Shown one piece after another: positions 34,027 through 41,039 of a stretch of 41,438 nt of DNA (the stretch's first letter is position 1; the number at the start of each line of letters is the position of its first letter). The translations under genes and the position numbers were made by a program. The notes under the pieces were generated by a model. It ran no database searches. It was not told the origin of the DNA and saw only the letters and a list, made by a program, of their open reading frames with translations. The stretch is from positions 1 through 41,438 of the forward strand of contig JBPBQN010000084.1 in assembly GCA_050954865.1 (NCBI GenBank), written 5' to 3'. This DNA comes from Mucilaginibacter_A sp050954865 (lineage in GTDB: Bacteria > Bacteroidota > Bacteroidia > Sphingobacteriales > Sphingobacteriaceae).

Positions 34027-34034
34027 CAAAGATA
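34027..34034 (-). promoter_or_regulatory. Bacteroidota -7 box for the helicase gene
   Basis: TATCTTTG fits TAnnTTTG on the minus strand. Its first three bases are the last three of a motif copy (34032-34045). The leader would be about 35-40 bases. Confidence 0.6.
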
Positions 34035-34045
34035 CTGTTTTTATC
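34032..34045 (-). repeat. 14-base motif copy, ACAG form, joined to a promoter box
   Basis: Strict copy GATAAAAACAGTAT that runs straight into CTTTG, so motif and -7 box share TAT. Confidence 0.85.
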
Positions 34046-34110
34046 GCACCAAAAAACACGTAATTGTAAAGTGTTTACATGCAGCGAAACTGGAGAATTA
34101 AGGTTGATTT

Positions 34111-34581
34111 TTATCGCAACCGATCCGCAGATTTAACCAGCTTTTCATCTCTGCCAATTCCTTTAATGGCAAAAATAATCAGCACGAGAGAAAGTGAAGA
34201 TAAAATCATGCCCAAACCGTAATTTTCCGGGCGCAGCGTAATATTTTCACCAATAAAACCTTTAATCGTTTCGGCCAGTAAAAAGCTGTAACCGATAATT
34301 AAAACCATCACAATATACAGGTAAGACGATTGCTGTTTGCGGTTTTTATACATAAAAATACCTGCTAAAGGAAGCACGGCCGCAACAACAGTAGCCAAAC
34401 TCAGCCACAAAAAAGAGGATGTTTTAGTGCGCACGCCGTTAATTACTTCGTAAACGCCGTTTACCGTCAAGCTGTCTGGATGACCGTTTAAAATCAGATT
34501 ATTGATCACCGGAAAAAGAAAAAGCCCGAATAAAACCAAACTGGCGGCCAGTAAATAAATGCTTTGTATGCGTTGTATCAT
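34111..34581 (-). CDS. DUF4293 four-helix membrane protein
   Basis: A 156-residue inner-membrane protein with four hydrophobic segments (about 7-27, 58-77, 86-106 and 121-142). It begins MIQRIQSIYLLAASLVL, the usual start of DUF4293 proteins in Bacteroidota. The short charged C-terminus ends KLVKSADRLR. The function is unknown. It lies between the helicase (same strand, 124 bases away) and truA (divergent). A TATCTTTG box and a motif copy lie in its leader. Confidence 0.85.
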   Translation of the reverse strand: MIQRIQSIYLLAASLVLFGLFLFPVINNLILNGHPDSLTVNGVYEVINGVRTKTSSFLWLSLATVVAAVLPLAGIFMYKNRKQQSSYLYIVMVLIIGYSFLLAETIKGFIGENITLRPENYGLGMILSSLSLVLIIFAIKGIGRDEKLVKSADRLR

Positions 34582-34590
34582 TTTTTATGT

Positions 34591-34604
34591 GCTAAAAGAA
34601 GCAT
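34591..34604 (+). repeat. 14-base motif copy, GAAG form
   Basis: GCTAAAAGAAGCAT in the DUF4293 leader, three bases past that gene's -7 box, so it sits about where transcription would start. Confidence 0.8.
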
Positions 34605-34606
34605 GG

Positions 34607-34614
34607 CAAAGATA
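34607..34614 (-). promoter_or_regulatory. Bacteroidota -7 box for DUF4293
   Basis: TATCTTTG fits TAnnTTTG on the minus strand, 26 bases before the ATG. Confidence 0.55.
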
Positions 34615-34661
34615 AAATACTTTTAAACTAATTTCTGCGGAGATCGACTTACCCGTTTTGT

Positions 34662-34669
34662 TAACTTTG
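34662..34669 (+). promoter_or_regulatory. Bacteroidota -7 box for truA
   Basis: TAACTTTG fits TAnnTTTG and ends five bases before the GTG start, so the truA mRNA would be leaderless or nearly so. No clear TTTG is found at -33. Confidence 0.5.
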
Positions 34670-34674
34670 CAAAA

Positions 34675-35487
34675 GTGGACGGAAAACAACGGTATTTTGC
34701 AGAATTGGCTTTTGACGGAACACGCTATCATGGCTGGCAGATCCAGCAGAACGCAGTTAGTGTGCAGGAAGTTTTTAATAAAGCTTTGCAAACCTTGCTG
34801 CGCCAGCCAGTAGAAACCGTTGGTTGCGGCCGCACAGATACCGGCGTACATGCAAAGCAGTTGTTTGTACATTTTGAGAAAGCTGTTAGCGATCAGCTGT
34901 TAGCAATCAGCAATGAAAAATCAGCGATTGCTATTGAGCCGATAACTGAAAGCCGACAGCTGAAAGCCTCGCTCAACGCTATTTTGCCTAAAGATATTGC
35001 CGTTAAAAACATCATTGCGGTTGCTGCGGATGCACATGCGCGTTTTGATGCAACTTTTAGGGCTTACGAATATCATATTCATTTCGACAAAAATCCTTTC
35101 AAGCAAAATTACAGCTGGCAATTGCGCGATTTTCCGGATCTGAATTTGATGAACCAGGCTGCAAACATTATTAAAGAATACACGGATTTCAGTTGTTTCA
35201 GCAAAAGCAACACGCAGGTGAAGACCAATTTTTGTGCGATAAAAGAAGCATCGTGGAAACAGAATCCTGATGGAAGCCTGGTATTTTACATTGCTGCGGA
35301 TCGTTTTCTTCGGAATATGGTGCGCGCCATCGTTGGCACGCTGATCTCCGTAGGAAAAAAAGAAATAGAACCGGAAGCCGTGCGCAAAATCATCGAAAGT
35401 AAAGATAGAAGTATGGCCGGCGTTTCTGTTCCGGCCTGCGGTTTGTATCTTACAGAAGTAAAATATCCTTATATTCTTTCAACTTAA
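34675..35487 (+). CDS. truA: tRNA pseudouridine(38-40) synthase with an in-frame repeat insertion
   Basis: A 270-residue enzyme that makes pseudouridine at positions 38-40 of tRNA anticodon arms. The catalytic Asp55 lies in CGRTDTGVHA. Other family blocks are LAFDGTRYHGWQ, LNAILPKDIAV, ARFDATFRAYEY and the C-terminal RNMVRAIVGTL. The start is GTG at 34675, just after a promoter box. Residues about 70-97 are longer by roughly 18 than in E. coli TruA at the same place. The DNA there is made of 14-base near-repeats (34881-34971), so a mini-repeat seems to have grown into the gene in frame. A strict motif copy is at 35238-35251 (Ile-Lys-Glu-Ala). Confidence 0.93.
   Translation: MDGKQRYFAELAFDGTRYHGWQIQQNAVSVQEVFNKALQTLLRQPVETVGCGRTDTGVHAKQLFVHFEKAVSDQLLAISNEKSAIAIEPITESRQLKASLNAILPKDIAVKNIIAVAADAHARFDATFRAYEYHIHFDKNPFKQNYSWQLRDFPDLNLMNQAANIIKEYTDFSCFSKSNTQVKTNFCAIKEASWKQNPDGSLVFYIAADRFLRNMVRAIVGTLISVGKKEIEPEAVRKIIESKDRSMAGVSVPACGLYLTEVKYPYILST
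34881..34971 (+). repeat. 14-base mini-repeats inside truA
   Basis: AGCTGTTAGCGATC and AGCTGTTAGCAATC are adjacent at 34881-34908. AACTGAAAGCCGAC and AGCTGAAAGCCTCG are adjacent at 34944-34971. Between them are worn pieces of the same type. A similar scrap (AGCTGAAAGCC) occurs at 15949-15959 between the photolyase genes. Confidence 0.7.
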
Positions 35488-35516
35488 AACAAATATTCAA
35501 ACGGTTAATTCCTTTC

Positions 35517-35565
35517 AACTCACAACTCACAACTCACAACTCACAACTCACAACTCACAACTCAC
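35517..35565 (+). repeat. seven perfect copies of AACTCAC before a start codon
   Basis: The heptamer AACTCAC is repeated seven times without error and ends one base before the ATG at 35567. It fills the place of the ribosome binding site and leader of the ABC exporter gene. Tracts of this kind change length by slippage. Confidence 0.95.
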
Positions 35566-35566
35566 A

Positions 35567-37341
35567 ATGGCGGCAGTAACCGGAAAAGCTTTCGATACCA
35601 AATTATTAGGCAGAGTGCTGCAATATGTGCGGCCGCACCGCAAAGGCTTTTTGTGGGCGGCGTTTTTAACGGTTTTGATGGCCGCGCTTTCGCCGATCCG
35701 GCCGTATCTGATTCAGGTAACGGTTGATAAATACATCTTGACTTCTAACTTCAACGGCTTGCTGTACATGTCGTTGCTGATGTTTGGCTTGCTGGTTTTG
35801 CAATCTGGTGTGCAGTATTTCCAAACGTATTTAACCAACGCGCTGGGCCAATCGGTCATTTTACAATTGCGCACAGATGTTTTTAACCACATTACGCAAC
35901 TGCGCTTAAAATATTTTGACCATACGCCGATTGGTGTGCTGATTACGCGTTCGGTTTCTGATCTGGAAACGATTGCCGATATTTTTTCGGAAGGTTTGAT
36001 TTCCATCATTGGAGATATGCTGCAGCTGATTGCGCTGATCGGCATCATGCTTTACACCGATTGGCGATTAACGCTGATTACGCTGATTCCGATGCCTTTA
36101 TTAATGCTGGCCACATACTGGTTTAAAGAAGCAATTAAATCATCGTTTCAGGAAGTGCGCACGCAGGTTTCGCATTTGAATACGTTTTTGCAGGAACATA
36201 TTTCAGGCATGAGCGTGATCCATTATTTTGCGCGGGAAGATCAGGAAATGCGCAAATTTGTGTCCGTTAACCAGAAATACCGTGATGCGAATATTCAATC
36301 CAACTGGTATTATTCTATTTTTTATCCGGTGGTGGAAATTATTTCGGCGATGTCACTGGGTTTGCTGGTTTGGTACGGATCGAAGCGGATTCTGGCTGAT
36401 CCGTTGCATGTTTCTCCCGGAACAATTACGGCGTTTATCTTGTATATTAATATGGTTTTCAGGCCGATACGCGAACTGGCTGATAAATTTAACACGCTGC
36501 AAATGGGCATGGTTGGGGCCGATCGTATTTTCAAGGTTTTGGATACTAATGAAAAAACAGTTAACAACGGCAAACTCGCCCCAAAACGATTGAAGGTGCC
36601 ATCGATTTTGACAATATTTGGTTTGCATACAATGAAGAAAATTATGTGCTAAAAGATGTATCGTTTCATATTAAACCTGGCGAAACTTTGGCTTTGGTTG
36701 GTGCAACCGGCGCTGGAAAATCTTCTACGGTCAATATTCTAAACCGTTTTTATGAAATCAGCAAAGGAACAGTTAAAGTTGATGGCATAAATATTCAGGA
36801 TTATGAACTGGGCTTTTTGCGTTCGCAAATTGCAACCGTAATTCAGGATGTGTTTTTGTTTTCGGATACGATTGCCAATAACATCAGCTTAAATAATACC
36901 AACATCAGCAGAGAAAAAATAATTGCTGCGGCAAAAGAAGTCGGCGCACACGATTTTATTATGCGTTTGCCCGGCGGTTACGATTATAAAGTGATGGAAC
37001 GCGGATCAACACTTTCGGCCGGACAAGCGCAATTGATTTCATTTATCCGCGCCTTGGTTTACGATCCGAAAATTCTGGTTCTGGATGAAGCAACCGCTTC
37101 CATCGATACAGAAACCGAAGAACTGATTCAGGAAGCGATTTTTAAACTGATGAAAGGAAGAACTTCCATCGTAATTGCGCACCGTTTATCAACCATTCAA
37201 AACGCCAATAAAATCATTGTTTTAGATCATGGCGAAATCAAGGAAATGGGTTCGCACCAGGAATTATTAAGGCTGAATGGTTTTTATAAACGGTTGTATG
37301 ATTTGCAGTTTAATTCTGGCGGGATTGCGAAGGTTGGTTGA
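35567..37341 (+). pseudogene. ABC exporter (MsbA-like, TM-ATPase), one-base frameshift
   Basis: Two overlapping frames together encode one ABC exporter of about 591 residues. The first (35567-36652) holds the membrane domain with six hydrophobic segments (LQYVRPHRKGFLWAAFL, VLITRSVSDLETI). The second, from about 36587, continues TIEGAIDFDNIWFAY and carries Walker A GATGAGKSS, LSAGQ, Walker B ILVLDEATASID and the H-loop AHRLS. The switch is at CCCCAAAA (36579-36586), and one extra base there restores a single frame. The total length (1775 nt) is one short of a multiple of three. In the first frame the site reads C CCA AAA, a possible -1 ribosomal slippery heptamer. It could be a genuine mutation, a sequencing error or programmed slippage. 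Heptamer repeats lie directly before the ATG. Confidence 0.88.
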
Positions 37342-37381
37342 GGAAATTTTGTATCTTTAAATTCATTTCAATACGTGAATT

Positions 37382-37590
37382 ATGATTGTCGAAAGAACAG
37401 AAGATGAGATTATATTGCGATTGCCAGCAGATACGAATATTGATGATTTACAAGCAATGATTAATTTGTTTGAGTATAATTAAATTACAAAAAAATCAAA
37501 GCTACTCAGCAGGATATTGACGATTTTTTAAAAGAAGTTAAAAAAGGTCGTTGGGAAAGAACCAAATCAAGGTTGAACTTGTCAAGGTAG
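37382..37590 (+). pseudogene. decayed antitoxin of a PIN toxin-antitoxin pair
   Basis: The first frame reads MIVERTEDEIILRLPADTNI and stops at TAA (37481-37483). Beyond it the same line of descent continues as ITKKS and then, one frame over, KATQQDIDDFLKEVKKGRW to TAG at 37588. Changing that TAA to a sense codon and adding one A at 37498-37500 gives a 69-residue protein. It is like the small antitoxins with a KSKATQ stretch that precede PIN toxins in Bacteroidota (recalled). Two separate lesions argue for real decay rather than one reading error. Confidence 0.65.
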
Positions 37591-37841
37591 TTGTAGATAC
37601 AAACATCGTTTTTAGTGCAATTTTAAAAGCAAATAGTTCTATTGCAAAATACTTACTCAGCTCTTCTTATTTTGAATCAGAATTGATTCGTGTTATTAAA
37701 ATTATTTCGGGTAGAATAGCTTTTATTGATGTACAGTCAATTCCAGAAGAAGTTTATCGGAAAGTAAAACTTCTAACTGCTGATATTGATACTGACGATA
37801 CCAAGTTTGTAGCCTTAGCAGAATATCTAAATATTCGCTGA
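37551..37841 (+). pseudogene. truncated PIN-domain toxin remnant
   Basis: The frame from 37584 reads KVVVDTNIVFSAILK, the start of a PIN-domain RNase toxin with its first acidic residue. It also has TADIDTDDTKFVALAEYL with further acidic residues. Compared with the family, a middle part (after SSSYFE) seems missing and the protein stops at 37841, before the usual WTGD region. The true start ATG is absent (TTG at 37551 is the only start-like codon). The remnant is unlikely to be active. A motif copy lies 12 bases after the stop. Confidence 0.65.
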
Positions 37842-37853
37842 TGAATAACTGCC

Positions 37854-37867
37854 ATACTGTTTTTATC
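37854..37867 (-). repeat. 14-base motif copy, ACAG form
   Basis: Strict copy GATAAAAACAGTAT with the lead GAATTTAGATG, between the PIN remnant and the TIGR03643 gene. Confidence 0.85.
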
Positions 37868-37922
37868 CATCTAAATTCTGCTTCTGTTAAAACCACAAGC
37901 ATCCAATTGAAGTTCATCTTAC

Positions 37923-38207
37923 ATGCAACTCACCAAAACTTTTAATCAGATAGATACCGACCGCATTATTGAAATGGCTTGGGAAGATCGTACGCCATTT
38001 GAAGCCATTGATTTTCAATTCAACCTAAAAGAGCAGGAAACAATCGAGTTGATGCGCCGCGAACTGAAACCGCAAAGTTTTAAACGCTGGCGCAAACGCG
38101 TGCAAGGCCGAAGCACCAAACATTTAATGCTGCGCAGCGAAACGTTGGATCGGTTTAAATGCGACCGCCAGCGCCAAATTACCGGCAACAAAATCAGTAA
38201 AAGATAG
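37923..38207 (+). CDS. TIGR03643 family protein
   Basis: A 94-residue basic protein. The N-terminal part DRIIEMAWEDRTPFEAIDFQF and then IELMRRELKPQSFKRWRKRV, GRSTKH match the TIGR03643 family as I remember it. The first part looks like a small helix-turn-helix. The function is unknown, and the family is often encoded beside iron-sulfur photolyases and DUF2256. Here it lies 20 kb from those genes, next to dctA. The C-terminal tail (residues about 75-94) is extra and basic. Its stop codon lies in a worn motif-like sequence (38196-38210). Confidence 0.85.
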   Translation: MQLTKTFNQIDTDRIIEMAWEDRTPFEAIDFQFNLKEQETIELMRRELKPQSFKRWRKRVQGRSTKHLMLRSETLDRFKCDRQRQITGNKISKR

Positions 38208-38239
38208 TATCTTACGCAACGTTTGCGGCAGATCGATCT

Positions 38240-39481
38240 ATGAAAAAAATTTTTTCCAACCTCACTTTCCAGGTTATATTAGCAATTTTGGCCGGCGCGT
38301 TAGTCGGCTTTTTGTTTCCCAGTTTTGCTGCAACGGCCAAACTCATCAGTGCTTCTTTTATCAACCTGATTAACATGTTGATTGCACCGATCATCTTTTT
38401 AACCATCGTTTTGGGCATTGCAGGTATGGGCGATATGAAAAAAGTTGGCCGCGTTGGCGGAAAAGCTTTGCTGTATTTTGAACTGGTAACCACATTTGCG
38501 CTTTTAATCGGGTTGATTGTTGCCAACGTGATCAAACCTGGAAATGGCTTCCACGCAACCGCTGCTGCGGATGTAAGCAAAATTGCCGTTTACCAAAAAG
38601 AAGCGGCAGAGATGAAATGGGGCGAATTTATCACGCACATTATTCCGCATAACATCATCGAATCTTTTGCCCAGGGCGATGTTTTACAGATACTATTTTT
38701 TGCCATCCTTTTTGGTTATGGACTGAATAAAATGGCAGATGAAGGTAGTTCGATCTTGCGCGGACTGGACAAGCTTTCCAAAGTTTTCTTCAACATCATG
38801 AAAGTGGTGATGAGACTGGCTCCAATTGGCGCTTTTGGCGGAATGGCTTTTACCGTTGGAACTTACGGAATCAGCGCGCTTTTACCAATGGCGAAGTTGA
38901 TGATTTGCGTTTATTTAACCATGATCCTGTTTATTTTTGTGGTTTTGAATGCGATTTGTCGGATTTATAAATTCAGTTTGTGGCAGTATCTGAAGTTTAT
39001 CCGAGCGGAGATTCTGATTGTTTTAGGTACGTCTTCTTCCGAATCTGTGTTGCCGAGCATGATGCAAAAGATGGAACAATTTGGTTGCGCTAAGCCGGTT
39101 GTAGGTTTGGTGATTCCGACGGGTTACTCATTCAATCTGGATGGAACGACAATTTATTTATCCATGAATGTGATTTTTTTGGCGCAGGTTTTTCATATTG
39201 ATTTATCGCTGGGGCAGCAACTCACGATTATTGGTATTTTGATGGTAACTTCCAAAGGTGCGGCGGGCGTTACCGGAAGTGGTTTTATTGTGCTGAGTTC
39301 TACACTGGCAGCGATAAAAGTGATTCCGGTGGAAGGAATTGCGATTTTGCTGGGCGTGGACCGGTTTATGTCGGAAGCGCGTGCCATTACCAACATGATC
39401 GGTAACGGAATTGCAACGGTTGTCATTGCCAAAAGCGAGAAGGAATTTGATGAATCCAGATATTTGAAAGCGATTGAATGA
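38240..39481 (+). CDS. dctA: C4-dicarboxylate:cation symporter
   Basis: A 413-residue inner-membrane carrier of the DAACS family that imports succinate, fumarate or malate with protons or sodium. It follows E. coli DctA along the length: IAPIIFLTIVLGIAGM, LYFELVTTFALLIGLI, MRLAPIGAFGGMAFT, the Ser-rich hairpin LGTSSSESVLPSM, the substrate and ion site PTGYSFNLDGTTIYLSM, and SSKGAAGVTGSGFIVL-type hairpin 2 followed by GVDRFMSEARAITNMIGNG. The gene lies 32 bases after TIGR03643. A one-change motif copy is at 38349-38362. Glutamate transport is the alternative but less likely. Confidence 0.93.
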   Translation: MKKIFSNLTFQVILAILAGALVGFLFPSFAATAKLISASFINLINMLIAPIIFLTIVLGIAGMGDMKKVGRVGGKALLYFELVTTFALLIGLIVANVIKPGNGFHATAAADVSKIAVYQKEAAEMKWGEFITHIIPHNIIESFAQGDVLQILFFAILFGYGLNKMADEGSSILRGLDKLSKVFFNIMKVVMRLAPIGAFGGMAFTVGTYGISALLPMAKLMICVYLTMILFIFVVLNAICRIYKFSLWQYLKFIRAEILIVLGTSSSESVLPSMMQKMEQFGCAKPVVGLVIPTGYSFNLDGTTIYLSMNVIFLAQVFHIDLSLGQQLTIIGILMVTSKGAAGVTGSGFIVLSSTLAAIKVIPVEGIAILLGVDRFMSEARAITNMIGNGIATVVIAKSEKEFDESRYLKAIE

Positions 39482-39494
39482 TGCTGTTTTTATC
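39481..39494 (-). repeat. 14-base motif copy, ACAG form, at a stop codon
   Basis: Strict copy GATAAAAACAGCAT that overlaps the last base of the dctA TGA. Confidence 0.85.
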
Positions 39495-39539
39495 GGCATT
39501 TTTTTATGCGGATGAGCCGTTTGCAAGGTAGCCATTATG

Positions 39540-39623
39540 CGCGTGAGGGATTGCAGTGGAAAGCCCGCAGCGCAGCGAGGACTTGCAGCGGATAGCCCGA
39601 CCGGCCCAAGCCGGGCACGCCCA
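39540..39623 (+). repeat. GC-rich interspersed repeat, copy B
   Basis: About 84 bp matching copy A (24312-24395) in opposite chromosomal orientation. It starts CGCGTGAGGGATTGCAGTGG and has GGATAGCCCGAC, a perfect hairpin CCGGC-CCAA-GCCGG and the end GGGCACGCCC. It lies in the 320-bp gene-free gap between dctA and sucD. Confidence 0.85.
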
Positions 39624-39718
39624 AATTATTATTTTAAAAGGAGCGGAATCTGGAATGCAAATAGAAACAGCCTGCCATAAATAAAAGTTTCCCTCTAAAC
39701 CGATGAAGAATTTACACC

Positions 39719-39732
39719 GATAAAAACAGCAT
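39719..39732 (+). repeat. 14-base motif copy, ACAG form
   Basis: Strict copy GATAAAAACAGCAT with lead GAATTTACACC, upstream of the sucD promoter box. Confidence 0.85.
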
Positions 39733-39774
39733 TACAAAAGATGAATCTAATTATCTGCTTTTGCTAAAAAAATT

Positions 39775-39782
39775 TAGCTTTG
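39775..39782 (+). promoter_or_regulatory. Bacteroidota -7 box for sucD
   Basis: TAGCTTTG fits TAnnTTTG, 19 bases before the ATG. There is no clear TTTG at -33. Confidence 0.55.
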
Positions 39783-39801
39783 CCTTCATAAAGAAAACAA
39801 C

Positions 39802-40680
39802 ATGAGCGTTCTTGTAAACAAAGATTCTAAAGTGATTGTGCAGGGTTTTACCGGCAATGAAGGTACTTACCATGCAGAGCAAATGATTGCGTACGGAACG
39901 CAATTGGTTGGCGGGGTTACGCCTGGCAAAGGCGGCCAGCAGCATTTAGACCGTCCGGTTTTTAACACCGTAAAAGATGCAGTTGATAAAACTGGTGCTG
40001 ATGTTTCGATCATTTTTGTGCCGCCGGCTTTTGCTGCGGATGCGATTATGGAAGCTGCCGAAGCTGGAATTAAAGTGATTGTATGTATTACCGAAGGTAT
40101 CCCGACAAAGGATATGATCCAGGTGAAAGAATATTTAGTTGGAAAAGATTCGCGATTAATCGGTCCAAATTGTCCGGGAATTATTACTGCGGATGAAGCT
40201 AAAATTGGCATCATGCCAGGCTTTATCTTTAGAAAAGGTAACGTTGGCGTGGTTTCAAAATCAGGAACTTTAACTTACGAAGCGGTAGATCAGGTTGTAA
40301 AAGCTGGTTTGGGAATTACAACGGCGATTGGTATTGGTGGCGATCCGATTATCGGCACACCAACCAAAGAAGCGGTTGAAATGCTGATGAATGATCCGGA
40401 AACGCATGGTATCATCATGATTGGTGAAATTGGTGGTGGCATGGAAGCAGAAGCTGCGCTTTGGATCAGAGATCATGGCACGAAACCGGTTGTTGGTTTT
40501 ATTGCCGGACAAACTGCACCTCCAGGACGCCGTATGGGCCACGCCGGTGCGATTGTTGGCGGTGCGGATGATACGGCTGCTGCAAAAATGAAGATTATGA
40601 CAGAGTGCGGTATTCGTGTAGTAGAATCCCCAGCGGAGATAGGTGCTGCAATGGCTGAGGAATTGGCGAAATTGGGATAA
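39802..40680 (+). CDS. sucD: succinate-CoA ligase alpha subunit
   Basis: A 292-residue subunit of succinyl-CoA synthetase, which makes ATP or GTP in the TCA cycle. Family blocks are KVIVQGFTGNEGTYH (CoA-binding fold), GGVTPGKGGQQHLDRPVF, LIGPNCPGII, and the phosphorylated His247 in RMGHAGAIVGG. Length and all key residues are normal. The beta subunit gene sucC is not adjacent, so the two subunits are encoded apart here. The gene has its own promoter box and terminator. Confidence 0.96.
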   Translation: MSVLVNKDSKVIVQGFTGNEGTYHAEQMIAYGTQLVGGVTPGKGGQQHLDRPVFNTVKDAVDKTGADVSIIFVPPAFAADAIMEAAEAGIKVIVCITEGIPTKDMIQVKEYLVGKDSRLIGPNCPGIITADEAKIGIMPGFIFRKGNVGVVSKSGTLTYEAVDQVVKAGLGITTAIGIGGDPIIGTPTKEAVEMLMNDPETHGIIMIGEIGGGMEAEAALWIRDHGTKPVVGFIAGQTAPPGRRMGHAGAIVGGADDTAAAKMKIMTECGIRVVESPAEIGAAMAEELAKLG

Positions 40681-40700
40681 GATTTATTTTTATAATATTA

Positions 40701-40730
40701 AAAATCCTGGTCGGTTGGCCGGGATTTTTT
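40701..40730 (+). terminator. sucD terminator hairpin
   Basis: AAAATCCTGG pairs with CCGGGATTTT (one G:U) with an 8-base loop and T6. Confidence 0.85.
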
Positions 40731-40751
40731 GGTTTCTGGTGGATTGATAAA

Positions 40752-40971
40752 GTCGTTTCGACCGTAAGATGAAATCCTATTTTAAGCCACATACTTCTTT
40801 TATCAGCATAAAACCAAGTCGCTCTAAATAAAATTCTTCTTATCGTCGGAATGACAAGGCGCAAACCTGTTTCAAGTTAGAAATCCTGATTAAATCACTG
40901 TTTATTTTGTTCGATTACGTTTGCTCTTAATAAGTAGCCGCTTTGTCATCTCGACCAAAGGGAGAGATCCT
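40752..40971. repeat. degenerate GTCATTTCGACC-type intergenic repeats
   Basis: GTCGTTTCGACC...GAAATCCT (40752-40778) and GTCATCTCGACC...GAGATCCT (40945-40971) share the same plan. GTCGGAATGAC (40845-40855) looks like an inverted end of the first. I recall similar hairpin-forming repeats in many Bacteroidota intergenic regions. No gene is present in 40681-41156. Confidence 0.6.
40791..40804 (-). repeat. 14-base motif copy, GAAG form
   Basis: Strict copy GATAAAAGAAGTAT within the degenerate intergenic repeat region. Confidence 0.85.
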
Positions 40972-41039
40972 ATTCAAAACATCATCCTTTTTATTCGATT
41001 AAGATTCCTCCTAAACGAATTGTACCTAACAAAAACTTC

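Noticed and set aside
35517..35565. CRISPR array
   Set aside because: The seven-base units are directly adjacent without spacers, and no cas genes are present.
36646..37341. Separate stand-alone ABC ATPase gene
   Set aside because: Its preceding sequence in the same frame continues the exporter (TIEGAIDFDNIWFAY), and the GTG start would cut off the beginning of the ATPase domain.
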